Assembly (NCBI RefSeq): GCF_900207575.1
Contig: NZ_OAOQ01000013.1
Coordinates: 26,337-90,336, forward strand
Length of the DNA: 64,000 nucleotides
Direction of reading: 5' to 3'
From: Cereibacter ovatus
GTDB taxonomy: Bacteria > Pseudomonadota > Alphaproteobacteria > Rhodobacterales > Rhodobacteraceae
The notes beneath the pieces are model-generated. The model ran no database searches. It was given only the letters and a program-made list of their open reading frames with translations, and had not been told where the DNA came from. Positions 17,134 to 25,710 of the stretch are shown piece after piece. Positions within the stretch are counted from its first letter, which is position 1. Each line of letters opens with the position of its first letter. Position numbers and translations under genes: made by a program.

Positions 17134-18438
17134 ATGAAATATATGACAACCTATGACGTCATGGAGACCGCGCGCAACACCAACGAGTGGTTGGGCGCCA
17201 CGGCGAGGGCGATGGCCTCTTATCCGGTCTTCGCGCTTTCCATGAATCCGGCCCTGAACCTGATGGCGGCCTGGGGCGAAGTGACCGAACGCAGCTTTTC
17301 GCGCATGGTCGCCAAGCCCGACTGGGGCATCCGCTCGATCGTGGGCGAGGATGGCCAGGACCATCTGGTGGACATCAAGACCATCGTGGAAAAGCCTTTC
17401 GGCAACCTTGTTCAGTTCTTCGTGCGCCGCCGTGCGCCGATGGCGCGCAAGGTGCTGCTGGTGGCGCCGATGTCGGGCCATTACGCGACACTGCTGCGAT
17501 CGACCGTGCTTAGTCTGCTGCCGGACTGTGACGTGTATGTGACGGACTGGCACAATGCGCGCGACATTCCGGTGTCGGCCGGCAAGTTCGACGTCGAGGA
17601 TTACACGCTCTATGTCGTGGAATTCATGCGCGCCCTTGGCCCCGACACCAATGTGATCGCGGTCTGCCAGCCGGTGCCGCTGGTTCTGGCGGCGACGGCC
17701 TATCTGGCCGGCGAAGATCCAAGCGCGCAGCCGCGCACCCTGACCCTGATCGGCGGCCCGGTCGATCCCGATGCTGCCGCGACCGAGGTGACCGATTTCG
17801 GCCGCCGCGTGACCATGGGGCAGCTGGAACAGCTGGCGATCCAGCGCGTCGGCTTCAAATACATGGGCGCGGGGCGGCTGGTCTATCCGGGCCTGCTTCA
17901 ACTGCAAAGCTTCATCTCGATGAACATGGAACGTCATTCCCAGGCGTTTCAGGAACAGATCGTGCGCGTGGCGCGGGGGCAGGCGTCCGACCATGACGCG
18001 CACAACCGCTTTTACGACGAATATCTGGCCGTGATGGACATGACGGCCGAGTTTTATCTGTCCACCGTCGAGCGGGTGTTCAAGAACCGCGAGATCGCCC
18101 GGAACGAATTCGTGGTCGCGGGGAAAAAGGTCGATATCGGCGCGATCACCGAAGTGGCGGTGAAAACCGTCGAGGGTGAGAAAGATGATATCTCGGCCCC
18201 CGGCCAATGCGTCGCGGCGCTGGATCTGCTGACCGGGCTGCCGGCCAGCAAGAAGGCCAGCCATGTGGAACCGGACGCCGGCCACTATGGCATCTTCGCC
18301 GGCAAAAGCTGGCGGTTGAACATCCGGCCATTGGTGCTGAACTTCATCGACCAGAACGCGCCGAAACCGAAGCCGAAGGTCGTGGTGGCAACCGTGCCGC
18401 AAACCCCGACCACGTCGCCCGCTGCGGCAAACGGCTGA
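17134..18438 (+). CDS. phaZ: intracellular polyhydroxybutyrate depolymerase
   Basis: A 434-residue PhaZ of the intracellular type. It starts MKYMTTYDVMETARNTNEW and shows VLLVAPMSGHYATLLR, VYVTDWHNARDIPVS and VIAVCQPVPLVLAATA, where Cys rather than Ser sits in the nucleophile elbow, as in this depolymerase family. C-terminal SHVEPDAGHYGIFAG supplies the His. It mobilises stored PHB when carbon is short. It is divergent from phaC with a shared PhaR-type operator. Confidence 0.95.
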   Translation: MKYMTTYDVMETARNTNEWLGATARAMASYPVFALSMNPALNLMAAWGEVTERSFSRMVAKPDWGIRSIVGEDGQDHLVDIKTIVEKPFGNLVQFFVRRRAPMARKVLLVAPMSGHYATLLRSTVLSLLPDCDVYVTDWHNARDIPVSAGKFDVEDYTLYVVEFMRALGPDTNVIAVCQPVPLVLAATAYLAGEDPSAQPRTLTLIGGPVDPDAAATEVTDFGRRVTMGQLEQLAIQRVGFKYMGAGRLVYPGLLQLQSFISMNMERHSQAFQEQIVRVARGQASDHDAHNRFYDEYLAVMDMTAEFYLSTVERVFKNREIARNEFVVAGKKVDIGAITEVAVKTVEGEKDDISAPGQCVAALDLLTGLPASKKASHVEPDAGHYGIFAGKSWRLNIRPLVLNFIDQNAPKPKPKVVVATVPQTPTTSPAAANG

Positions 18439-18450
18439 TCCATCCCCCGG

Positions 18451-18476
18451 ACGGGCGCCCCGCAACGGGCGCCCGT
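18451..18476. terminator. terminator hairpin after phaZ
   Basis: A perfect 10-bp stem ACGGGCGCCC/GGGCGCCCGT with loop CGCAAC, followed by TCGCGTTT. It lies between convergent phaZ and a hydrolase gene and may serve both. Confidence 0.65.
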
Positions 18477-18483
18477 TCGCGTT

Positions 18484-19230
18484 TCAGCGGGGCAGGATTT
18501 CCGTCACCGCGGCCTCGATCATCGCAAGGCAGTCCGGGGTCGAAAAGCGGTGATCCGCGCCCTTGACCAGCGTCAGCCGGATGTCCGGCCCCGTCGCATG
18601 GTCCAGAAGCCGCAGCGCCACCGCGGGCGGCACGTCGGTATCGTCGGTGCCCTGCAACAGCCGCACCGGGAACGGCAAAGGCAGGGCGTCGCGCAGCACC
18701 AGATGGGTGCGCCCGTCCTCGATCAGGCGGCGGGTGATGACATAGGGTTCATCGGAATAGTCCGAGGGCAGGCTGACCCGGCCATCCCGTTCCAGCGCCC
18801 GGCGCTGATCGGGGGAAAAGCCCTGCCACATCGAATCTTCGGTAAAGTCGGGGGCGGCGGCGATGCCGACAAGGCCCGCGATCCGTTCAGGACATTCGCG
18901 CGCCAGCAGAAGCGAGATCCAGCCCCCCATCGAAGACCCCACCAGCACGACCGGCCCCGCGATCAGGTCCAGCACCGCACGGGCATCCTGAAACCAGTCG
19001 CCGATGGCCCCATCCAGAAAGGCGCCGCCCGACGCGCCATGCCCGGAATAGTCAAAGCGCAGGAACGCGCGGCCCGATGCCTCGGCCCAGGCTTGCAGAT
19101 GCAGCGCCTTGCTGCCTGCCATGTCCGATTTGAAGCCGCCGCAGAACAGGACGGCCGGGCCGCGGCCATCGGTCAGGCGATAGGCAATGCGGCGGCACTG
19201 GGGGGTTACAAGAAAGCTGGGGTCTGGCAT
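18484..19230 (-). CDS. alpha/beta hydrolase
   Basis: A 248-residue serine hydrolase. The oxyanion and elbow regions are [14 protein letters not shown] and [10 protein letters not shown] with the nucleophile Ser in GxSxG. The acid is in GTDDTDVP and the His in KGADHRFS. This composition resembles the ABHD10/BEM46-like esterase group. The start (19230) is set by a GGAGG site a few bases upstream; longer readings would cross the thrS leader. The substrate is unknown; thioesterase or acyl-ester hydrolysis is a reasonable guess. Confidence 0.85.
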   Translation of the reverse strand: MPDPSFLVTPQCRRIAYRLTDGRGPAVLFCGGFKSDMAGSKALHLQAWAEASGRAFLRFDYSGHGASGGAFLDGAIGDWFQDARAVLDLIAGPVVLVGSSMGGWISLLLARECPERIAGLVGIAAAPDFTEDSMWQGFSPDQRRALERDGRVSLPSDYSDEPYVITRRLIEDGRTHLVLRDALPLPFPVRLLQGTDDTDVPPAVALRLLDHATGPDIRLTLVKGADHRFSTPDCLAMIEAAVTEILPR

Positions 19231-19381
19231 GGCATCCTCCGGTTTGGGCCTTGTCCTAGCAAAGCCGCCCGACCGCGGCCACCCGGCCGTTGACTTCCGC
19301 CCCCCCGGGGCGCAGAAGCGGGCCGCACATAACCCGCAACCGGGCGCAATCGTAGGCGCCAAACCGACGAGGAGAGCCACA

Positions 19382-21322
19382 ATGGCCCCGATTTCCCTGA
19401 CATTTCCCGACGGCAACATCCGCGAGTTTCCCGCCGGCATCACCCCTGCCGAAGTGGCGGCCCAGATCTCGACCAGCCTCGGGAAAAAGGCGATCTCGGC
19501 CAGCGTGGACGGCCGGCACTTCGACCTGCAATGGCCGATCACGGCCAATGCCTCGATCGCCATCCACACCATGGCCGACGAGGCACAGGCGCTGGAACTG
19601 ATCCGGCACGACCTGGCCCATATCATGGCCCGCGCGGTGCAGGAGCTTTGGCCCGACGTCAAGGTGACGATCGGCCCGGTCATCGCGAACGGCTGGTATT
19701 ACGACTTTGACCGCGAGGAGCATTTCACCCCCGAAGACCTGGGCGCGATCGAGAAGCGGATGAAGGACATCATCAACGCCCGCAATCCGGTGAAAACCGA
19801 AACCTGGGACCGCGCCCGCGCCATCGCCCATTACGAAGCGCGCGGCGAGAACTTCAAGGTCGAACTGGTTCAGGCCATCCCCGAGGATCAGTTGATCCGG
19901 ATGTATTGGCACGGGGATTGGCAGGATCTGTGCCGCGGCCCGCATCTGCAACATACGGGGCAGGTTCCGGCCGATGCCTTCAAGCTGATGTCGGTGGCCG
20001 GCGCCTACTGGCGCGGCGACAGCGCCAACAAGCAGCTTCAGCGCATCTATGGCGTGGCCTTCAAGACCCGCGACGAGTTGAAAGCCTACCTGCACATGCT
20101 GGAGGAAGCCGCCAAGCGCGACCACCGCAAGCTGGGCAAAGAGATGGAGCTGTTCCATCTTCAGGAAGAAGCCCCGGGCATGGTGTTCTGGCACCCGAAC
20201 GGCTGGCAGATCTACCGCACGCTGGAAGATTACATGCGCGGCCGGCTGCGCAAGGCGGGTTACAAGGAAATCCGCACCCCGCAGGTGGTGGACCGCAAGT
20301 TGTGGGAAGCCTCGGGGCACTGGGCGGCCTACAAGGAAAACATGTTCATCGTCGAGGTCGAAGAGGAACATGCCAAGGAAAAGCGCATCAACGCGCTGAA
20401 GCCGATGAACTGCCCCTGCCATGTGCAGGTCTATAATCAGGGCCTGAAATCCTATCGCGACCTGCCGCTGCGGCTGGCAGAGTTCGGTTCGTGTCACCGC
20501 TATGAATCGTCGGGTTCGATGCACGGGCTGATGCGGGTTCGCGGCTTCGTGCAGGACGACGCCCATATCTTCTGCACCGAAGACCAGATCGAGGCCGAAT
20601 GCGCCGCCTTCATCGAACTTCTGTCCAGCGTCTACAAAGACCTTGGCTTCGACAGTTTCGAAATCAAGCTGTCCACCCGCCCCGAGGTCCGCATCGGCTC
20701 GGACGAGGCATGGGACAAGGTGGAAACCGCGCTGGAAAACGCGATCAGGAAGGTCGGCGCCGCCTATGAGATCGACCCCGGCGAAGGCGCCTTCTACGGC
20801 CCGAAGCTTGACTTCAAGCTGACTGACGCGATCGGGCGCAAGTGGCAGTGCGGCACCTTCCAGGTTGACCCGAACCTGCCCACCCGTCTGGGCGCGGAAT
20901 ATATCGGCGAGGACGGGGCCAAGCACCGGCCCTACATGCTGCACCGCGCGATCCTTGGCAGCTTCGAACGCTTCATCGGCATCCTGATCGAGAACTATGC
21001 CGGCAAGCTGCCGTTCTGGCTGGCGCCGCGGCAGGTGGTGGTGGCCTCGATCGTCTCGGATGCCGATGACTATGTGGCCGAGGTGGTGGCGGCGCTGTGC
21101 GCCCGCGGCGTCCGGGCCGAGGCAGATACCCGGAATGAGAAGATCAACTACAAGGTGCGCGAACATTCGGTGGGCAAGGTGCCGGTGATCCTGGCCATCG
21201 GGATGCAAGAGGTCGAGGCGCGCAGCGTCTCGGTCCGCCGTCTGGGCGAGACCCGGACCGAATCGATGCCGCTGGATCAACTGGTCGACACCCTCGCCGC
21301 CGACGCCCGTCTGCCCGGCTGA
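19382..21322 (+). CDS. thrS: threonyl-tRNA synthetase
   Basis: 646 residues, the full length for ThrRS. The N-terminal TGS domain (about 1-62) is followed by the editing domain with HDLAH (His76, His80). The class II catalytic core has zinc-binding Cys344 in PMNCPCH, motif 2 around [18 protein letters not shown] and motif 3 in [12 protein letters not shown]. The anticodon-binding domain is C-terminal. A TTGACT box at 19290 could be its -35, but the -10 is poor. The start was taken at [11 protein letters not shown] because earlier in-frame codons overlap the divergent hydrolase. Confidence 0.97.
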   Translation: MAPISLTFPDGNIREFPAGITPAEVAAQISTSLGKKAISASVDGRHFDLQWPITANASIAIHTMADEAQALELIRHDLAHIMARAVQELWPDVKVTIGPVIANGWYYDFDREEHFTPEDLGAIEKRMKDIINARNPVKTETWDRARAIAHYEARGENFKVELVQAIPEDQLIRMYWHGDWQDLCRGPHLQHTGQVPADAFKLMSVAGAYWRGDSANKQLQRIYGVAFKTRDELKAYLHMLEEAAKRDHRKLGKEMELFHLQEEAPGMVFWHPNGWQIYRTLEDYMRGRLRKAGYKEIRTPQVVDRKLWEASGHWAAYKENMFIVEVEEEHAKEKRINALKPMNCPCHVQVYNQGLKSYRDLPLRLAEFGSCHRYESSGSMHGLMRVRGFVQDDAHIFCTEDQIEAECAAFIELLSSVYKDLGFDSFEIKLSTRPEVRIGSDEAWDKVETALENAIRKVGAAYEIDPGEGAFYGPKLDFKLTDAIGRKWQCGTFQVDPNLPTRLGAEYIGEDGAKHRPYMLHRAILGSFERFIGILIENYAGKLPFWLAPRQVVVASIVSDADDYVAEVVAALCARGVRAEADTRNEKINYKVREHSVGKVPVILAIGMQEVEARSVSVRRLGETRTESMPLDQLVDTLAADARLPG

Positions 21323-21806
21323 TTCGCGCCATGCGCCCTTGCGACCCGGAGTCCGCGGTAAAAAGCCGGCCCCGGGTCGTTTTCATTCGCCAAAGCGTCG
21401 ACCTGGGACTACCCTTTCAGGATACTGACCCCTCTTGCGGTCCGGAACGGCCGGAACATGCTTAAGGTGAAGTTCTGCAACCTATTGGCAAGACTTTGGT
21501 CGTATATGGCGCGTCAATTCGCCTACTACGCTCGCCAGACTGTCGAGTTATTCAAAGGACCGGCCGCGATCCGTGGCCCCTTCCGACGCCAGGCCCGGCC
21601 CGCGCTTTTGCCCGCGCGGTGAGCAAATACTTGTTTCCGCACAATTATTCATTGGCGCTTGATTTTCGGCCGCGCTTTGGCATCCTTTCGCACAGTGATA
21701 ACAGACGTTCTGACGCTTTCCTGTTTCCAGGGCATACGCGGCGGACCTGGATGCACGGCCCGCGGCAATGACGCCGCGGGTGAAGGCTGACGAAGGGAGA
21801 GACGGA
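21323..21806 (+). other. 484-base leader/intergenic region before the cold shock gene
   Basis: No credible coding sequence is seen. The segment is less GC-rich than its surroundings and includes several short AT-rich stretches (for example around 21630-21660). It probably holds the cold shock gene promoter and a long 5' leader, a usual feature of csp genes. It ends with a stable hairpin 26 bases before the start codon. I could not fix a -10/-35 pair. Confidence 0.5.
21759..21780 (+). promoter_or_regulatory. leader hairpin of the cold shock gene
   Basis: A perfect 8-bp stem CCCGCGGC/GCCGCGGG with loop AATGAC, 26 bases before the csp ATG. Its stability is likely temperature dependent, so it could modulate translation. 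Confidence 0.5.
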
Positions 21807-22013
21807 ATGCCGACGGGCACCGTGAAGTGGTTCAACAGTACTAAGGGCTTTGGCTTCATTGCCCCCGATGATGGCGGCAAGGACGTTTTCGTCCACATCT
21901 CGGCGGTCGAACGGGCCGGCCTGAAAGGGCTCAGCGACAACCAGAAGATCGGCTACGAGTTGCAGTCCGGCCGCGACGGCCGCTCTTCGGCGGGCGACCT
22001 GCGGCTGCTGTAA
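21807..22013 (+). CDS. cold shock protein, CspA family
   Basis: A 68-residue single cold-shock domain: GTVKWFNSTKGFGFI contains RNP1 (KGFGFI) and DVFVHISAVERAG contains RNP2 (VFVHI). It binds single-stranded RNA/DNA and acts as an RNA chaperone. The ATG at 21807 is favoured by the GAAGGGAGAG ribosome site; an ATG 13 codons upstream lacks one. The gene is monocistronic, ending in a hairpin. Confidence 0.95.
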   Translation: MPTGTVKWFNSTKGFGFIAPDDGGKDVFVHISAVERAGLKGLSDNQKIGYELQSGRDGRSSAGDLRLL

Positions 22014-22039
22014 GCAACCGATCGCGCGTGACGATCGAG

Positions 22040-22060
22040 ACAGCCCACGCCGTGGGCTGT
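22040..22060. terminator. hairpin between csp and the ArsC-like gene
   Basis: ACAGCCCACG and CGTGGGCTGT form a 10-base inverted repeat with a single central base, so about 8 bp can pair. It ends two bases before the stop of the convergent gene and is followed by TCTC. It is a likely bidirectional terminator. Confidence 0.55.
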
Positions 22061-22062
22061 TC

Positions 22063-22389
22063 TCATCCCAGAAGCCTGCGCTGCACGCCCACATCCCATC
22101 CCAGCAACAGGGTTTCCTCGGTCCGGATCACCGGCCGCTTCATCAGCGTCGGCTGCGCAGCGATCTGCGCCTCGGGCTCCGAGGCTTTCAGCCAGTCCGA
22201 CAGCCCGCGCCAAGTGGTCGACTGGCGGTTCACGATGGCATCACCAAAGGCGGTCACGAACTCGGCAATCTCGGATTCGGTCAGCGGGGCTGCGCGCACA
22301 TCGCGAAACTCGACCGTATGGCCGGCGGCATCCAGCGCCTTGATGGCCTTCTTGCAGGTGTCGCAGGTGGAAATGCCGTAAAGGATCAT
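22063..22389 (-). CDS. ArsC/Spx-family thioredoxin-fold protein
   Basis: A 108-residue ArsC-like protein: MILYGISTCDTCKKAIKAL has a CxxC (Cys9 and Cys12), FRDVRAAPLTESEI follows, and PTLMKRPVI is the family's cis-Pro/Arg region. The arsenate reductases of the E. coli type use a single Cys. This CxxC form is closer to YffB/Spx-like proteins, whose reaction is not established, so resistance to arsenic should not be assumed. The start at 22389 is chosen over an ATG ten codons earlier. Confidence 0.85.
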   Translation of the reverse strand: MILYGISTCDTCKKAIKALDAAGHTVEFRDVRAAPLTESEIAEFVTAFGDAIVNRQSTTWRGLSDWLKASEPEAQIAAQPTLMKRPVIRTEETLLLGWDVGVQRRLLG

Positions 22390-22453
22390 GATCCGCTTCC
22401 GTAAGGGTGTCCGGAGCAATTCATGCCATATCCGACAGCCTGCGCAAGTCGGC

Positions 22454-22858
22454 TCAGACCGGCGCGACCAGACGTGTGACCGCCACGCCCACCCATGCGG
22501 AAACCCCGGTCAGCACCGCACCCCATGTGACATCCATCGCCACCATCGCCGGATGCCAGTCACGCATGATCGCATAGCTGGTGAATTCGTAAGTGCCATA
22601 GGCCACCGCCCCCAACACCGCGCCCCCCACCAGCGCCGGCATCAGCATCCCCTCGCGCAGCGCAGGCCAGGACACCAGCCAGATCAGCCCCGCCACATAG
22701 CCCAGATAAAACAGCCCCGCCGGCAGAAGCCGAGGGCTCTCCAACATCAGATGGCCGATATGGGCATCGAACAGCGGCTTCATCACCCGCGACAGCATCA
22801 GCGCATCAAGACCCAGAAACACCAGCGCCGTGACGACATAAAGAACAAGCAGAGTCAT
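22454..22858 (-). CDS. DUF2177 family membrane protein
   Basis: A 134-residue integral membrane protein with about four hydrophobic helices. The typical DUF2177 features are FLGLDALMLSRVMKPLF, AGLFYLGYVAGL and AVAYGTYEFTSYAIMRDW. No function is known for the family. It lies 26 bases downstream of folA on the same strand and may be read through from thyA-folA. Confidence 0.85.
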   Translation of the reverse strand: MTLLVLYVVTALVFLGLDALMLSRVMKPLFDAHIGHLMLESPRLLPAGLFYLGYVAGLIWLVSWPALREGMLMPALVGGAVLGAVAYGTYEFTSYAIMRDWHPAMVAMDVTWGAVLTGVSAWVGVAVTRLVAPV

Positions 22859-22884
22859 TCGCTTTCCCCTGACTGCGGCCGATC

Positions 22885-23364
22885 TCAGCGCCTGCGCAGA
22901 TATTCGTGCAGGATGCACGCCGGGCCGTCCCTGCGCAACTCCATCCGCGAAATGCAGGTCCAGCCCGCCGGATCGAAATCGGGAAAGAAAGTGTCGGCCC
23001 CCTCGACCGCCAGATCCACCTCGGTCAGCAAAAGCCGGTCCGCCAGCGGCAGATGCGCAGCAAAGATCCCAGCCCCGCCAATGGAATAGATCCGGGCATG
23101 CCCCGCCGCCCGCGCCGCCGGAATCGCCGCATCAAACCGGCAGAACACCGCCTCGCCCTCAGGCGCCCCCGAGGTCACGACGATGTTCATCCGCCGCGGC
23201 AGAGGCCGCTTCGGCAAACTCTCCCACGTCCGCCGGCCCATGATGACCGCGCCCCCCAAGGTCTCGCGCTGGAAGAAGGCCAGATCCTCGGGCGCATGCC
23301 AGGGGATCGTGCCCCCCTTGCCAATCGCGCCCCCCTTCGCCCGTGCCACCACCACCGTCAGCAT
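22885..23364 (-). CDS. folA: dihydrofolate reductase
   Basis: Reduces dihydrofolate with NADPH, regenerating the cofactor consumed by thymidylate synthase. 159 residues: MLTVVVARAKGGAIGKGGTIPWHAPED carries the Trp of the folate loop and the catalytic acid (Asp/Glu region), VIMGRRTWESLP and IYSIGGAGIF bind NADPH. Its ATG overlaps the thyA stop (ATGA), a tight functional pairing with the enzyme that makes its substrate. Confidence 0.95.
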   Translation of the reverse strand: MLTVVVARAKGGAIGKGGTIPWHAPEDLAFFQRETLGGAVIMGRRTWESLPKRPLPRRMNIVVTSGAPEGEAVFCRFDAAIPAARAAGHARIYSIGGAGIFAAHLPLADRLLLTEVDLAVEGADTFFPDFDPAGWTCISRMELRRDGPACILHEYLRRR

Positions 23365-24260
23365 CAGACCGCCACCTCTGCCCGGATCGGCGGATGCGGA
23401 TCATAGCCCTCAACCACGAAATCCCCGATCCGATAGTCGTCGATGCTGCCCGCCCGCCGCAACAGCCGCATCCGCGGCCACCCCCGCGGCGCCCGGCCCA
23501 ACTGCTCGCGCGCCTGATCAAGGTGATTCAGGTAAAGATGCACGTCCCCCCCGACCCAGACCAATTCTCCCGGTCGCAGATCGGCCTGATCGGCCAACAT
23601 CACCTGCAACGCCGCCGCACCCGCAAAATTGAACGGCGCCCCCAGCAACAGATCGACGGACCGCTGATACATCAGACAATTCAGCCGCCCGTCCGAGGTC
23701 ACATGATACTGATAGACCATATGACAGGGCGGCAGGGCCATCCCCTCCAGCTCACCCACATTCCAGGCATGAAACAGCATCCGACGACTGGCCGGATTGC
23801 TGCGCAACGTCGCAATCAACGTGGCAATCTGGTCATGCTCGCGCCCGTCCGGCCCCAGCCAGCGCCGCCACTGCTTGCCGTAAACCGGGCCCAACTCGCC
23901 CCAGCGCAAGGCAAAGACCTCATCCTCGACAATTCGGCGCTCGAAATCCACCTGCGAGATCTCCTCGCCGGTCTCGCGACGATAGGCCGCCAGCGGCCAG
24001 TCGGTCCAGATCCGCACATTCTCCAACAGCAGCGGCCGAATGTTGGTCCCCCCGGTCAGGAACCACAACATTTCCTTGACCGCCGTCTTCCACCAGACGG
24101 TCTTGGTGGTCAGGATCGGCACAGACCCGCCCGACAGATCGAACCGCATCATCGCGCCAAAGACGGACAACGTTCCCACCCCGGTCCGATCCACCCGACG
24201 ATCCCCGGCCTCCAGCACATGCGCCAGAAGATCAAGATACTGCTGCTCGGACTGCCGCAT
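23364..24260 (-). CDS. thyA: thymidylate synthase
   Basis: Makes dTMP from dUMP and methylene-tetrahydrofolate. 298 residues with nucleophile Cys179 in PPCHMVYQ and motifs TKTVWWKTAVKEMLWFLTG, RRMLFHAWNVGEL and GDVHLYLNH. A longer inserted loop between residues about 90 and 150 is normal for many proteobacterial enzymes. The start at 24260 (MRQSEQQYL) is supported by GGAGAGG; an earlier Met (24293) lacks such a site. It is translationally coupled to folA. Confidence 0.95.
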   Translation of the reverse strand: MRQSEQQYLDLLAHVLEAGDRRVDRTGVGTLSVFGAMMRFDLSGGSVPILTTKTVWWKTAVKEMLWFLTGGTNIRPLLLENVRIWTDWPLAAYRRETGEEISQVDFERRIVEDEVFALRWGELGPVYGKQWRRWLGPDGREHDQIATLIATLRSNPASRRMLFHAWNVGELEGMALPPCHMVYQYHVTSDGRLNCLMYQRSVDLLLGAPFNFAGAAALQVMLADQADLRPGELVWVGGDVHLYLNHLDQAREQLGRAPRGWPRMRLLRRAGSIDDYRIGDFVVEGYDPHPPIRAEVAV

Positions 24261-24320
24261 CCACCTCTCCGCAGGCCCGACGGCCCAAACCATGCGCACG
24301 GGCAAACGGCCCGCGCCTCT

Positions 24321-24368
24321 TTCATTCTGGCGCAAATATCCCGGGGGTCCGGGGGCAGCGCCCCCGGC
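24321..24368. repeat. GC-rich dispersed repeat, copy A
   Basis: TTCATTCTGGCGCAAATATC followed by a self-complementary GC block (CCGGGGG...GCGCCCCCGG). Nearly the same sequence occurs inverted at 25651-25700. It looks like a REP-type or terminator-like repeat: the GC part folds into a hairpin and the TTCATTCTGG end is conserved in both copies. Confidence 0.8.
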
Positions 24369-24412
24369 GATCCCTACCAGAGCCACACCCGGGTTTCCAT
24401 CCCAGGATAGCC

Positions 24413-25627
24413 TCAGAACCCACGCCCCCGCGGAACAGTCGACAGCGCCTCGGCCAACGCCTCGAGCGAGGCCACCGAATGCGCCGCGCGCAAACTGTCC
24501 ACATGGGGCAGCATCGCCCGGATGCCCGCCGCCCGCGGCGCGAATCCGTCCCAGCGCAACAGCGGGTTCAGCCAGATCAGCCGCCGCGCCGACAGATGCA
24601 GACGCTCCATCTCACGCACCAGCGCCGCGGGATCACCACGGTCAAGCCCATCGGTGATCAGCAACACCACCGCCCCCTGCCCCAACACGCGCCGCGACCA
24701 GTCGCGATTAAAGACATGCAGGCACTCGCCGATCCGGGTGCCGCCCGACCAGTCCTGCGCCTCGGCCCCGGCCGCGGCCAGCGCCGCATCGACATCGCGG
24801 CGGCGCAGGTGACGGGTGATGTCGGTCAGGCGCGTGCCGAAGGTGAAGGCATGAACCCGCGCCCAGCCCTGCCCCTTCCGGTTCATCACCGCATGGACGA
24901 AATGCAGAACCAACCGCGAATAGCGCGACATAGACCCCGAAATGTCGCACAGCACCACCAGATTGGGCCAGCGATCGGTCGGGCTTTTGCGCGCGATCCG
25001 CGCAAGATCGCCGCCCTGCCGCAGGGCTTGCCGCAGCGTGCGGCGCAGGTCGGGCCGGCTGCCGGTGGTCGAGGCCACAGCCCGGCGCGACAGAAGCGGC
25101 GGCACAGGCAGCGACAGCCGGGCCAGCATCCGCTTTGCGGCCTCGATCTCGTCTGTGGACATCTGTTCGAAATCGAGGCGCTTCAGCCGTTCGTCGCGCG
25201 AAGCGGTCTCGGACGCGTCAAACTCGATCAGGCTGCCTTCGGGCTCGGGCGGGTCACGTTCGGGGCGGGGGGCACCGTCCAGCAGCGCCTCGGCCGCGCG
25301 CTTTTCGGCCGGTTCGGGCGGGCGGTCGTCATGAAGGCCGCGCAATTGCGGCAGGAGCAGGCTCATCATCTGTTCAAGAAACTGCGGGTCGCGCCAGTAA
25401 AGCCGGAACACCTGGGCAAAAACGGCACGATGTTCGGGGCGCGAGACGAAGCAGGCGTGAAGCGTCCAGAAGAAATCCTCGCGCGAGGTGAAGCCTGCGA
25501 CCTCGACCGCGCGGACCGCATCGACGATCCGGCCCGAGCCGATGGGAAGGCCCGCCTTGCGCAATGCGCGGGCGAACCACAGGATGTTCTGCGCCAGTTT
25601 GCCGTCCGGGAGGGCGGTGGGTTGCAT
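24413..25627 (-). CDS. CoxE-type von Willebrand factor A domain protein
   Basis: A 404-residue protein with a C-terminal VWA domain. VVLCDISGSMSRYSR is the MIDAS metal-site motif (DxSxS) and GGTRIGECLHVF supplies the Thr. The N-terminal half is helical. Such proteins pair with MoxR AAA+ ATPases to mature metal cofactor enzymes, for example CoxE with CoxD for CO dehydrogenase. The MoxR partner is upstream, but no molybdenum enzyme gene is visible here. The gene is bracketed by an inverted pair of repeats. Confidence 0.88.
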   Translation of the reverse strand: MQPTALPDGKLAQNILWFARALRKAGLPIGSGRIVDAVRAVEVAGFTSREDFFWTLHACFVSRPEHRAVFAQVFRLYWRDPQFLEQMMSLLLPQLRGLHDDRPPEPAEKRAAEALLDGAPRPERDPPEPEGSLIEFDASETASRDERLKRLDFEQMSTDEIEAAKRMLARLSLPVPPLLSRRAVASTTGSRPDLRRTLRQALRQGGDLARIARKSPTDRWPNLVVLCDISGSMSRYSRLVLHFVHAVMNRKGQGWARVHAFTFGTRLTDITRHLRRRDVDAALAAAGAEAQDWSGGTRIGECLHVFNRDWSRRVLGQGAVVLLITDGLDRGDPAALVREMERLHLSARRLIWLNPLLRWDGFAPRAAGIRAMLPHVDSLRAAHSVASLEALAEALSTVPRGRGF

Positions 25628-25650
25628 GGCTTAGATCACCGGGCCACGGC

Positions 25651-25700
25651 GGGGGGCGCTGCCCCCCGGACCCCCCGGGATATTTGAGCCAGAATGAAAA
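25651..25700. repeat. GC-rich dispersed repeat, copy B (inverted)
   Basis: GGGGGGCGCTGCCCCCCGGA then CCCCCCGGGATATTTGAGCC and AGAATGAAAA. Read on the other strand it matches copy A at 24321-24368 in almost every base. It lies between the CoxE-type gene and its MoxR partner. Confidence 0.8.
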
Positions 25701-25710
25701 GGGGGCCGGG

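Noticed and set aside
15279..17156. 625-codon plus-strand frame across phaC
   Set aside because: Antisense to phaC with intact catalytic residues on the other strand.
19256..21280. 674-codon minus-strand frame across thrS
   Set aside because: Antisense shadow of thrS; low-complexity translation and no ribosome site or family similarity.
21496..21771. 91-codon frame upstream of the cold shock gene
   Set aside because: Poor third-position GC bias, no ribosome site, and it overlaps the presumed csp promoter and leader.
22063..22389. Arsenic resistance gene
   Set aside because: The fold is ArsC-like, but the CxxC pattern and absence of ars neighbours do not support an arsenate reductase role.
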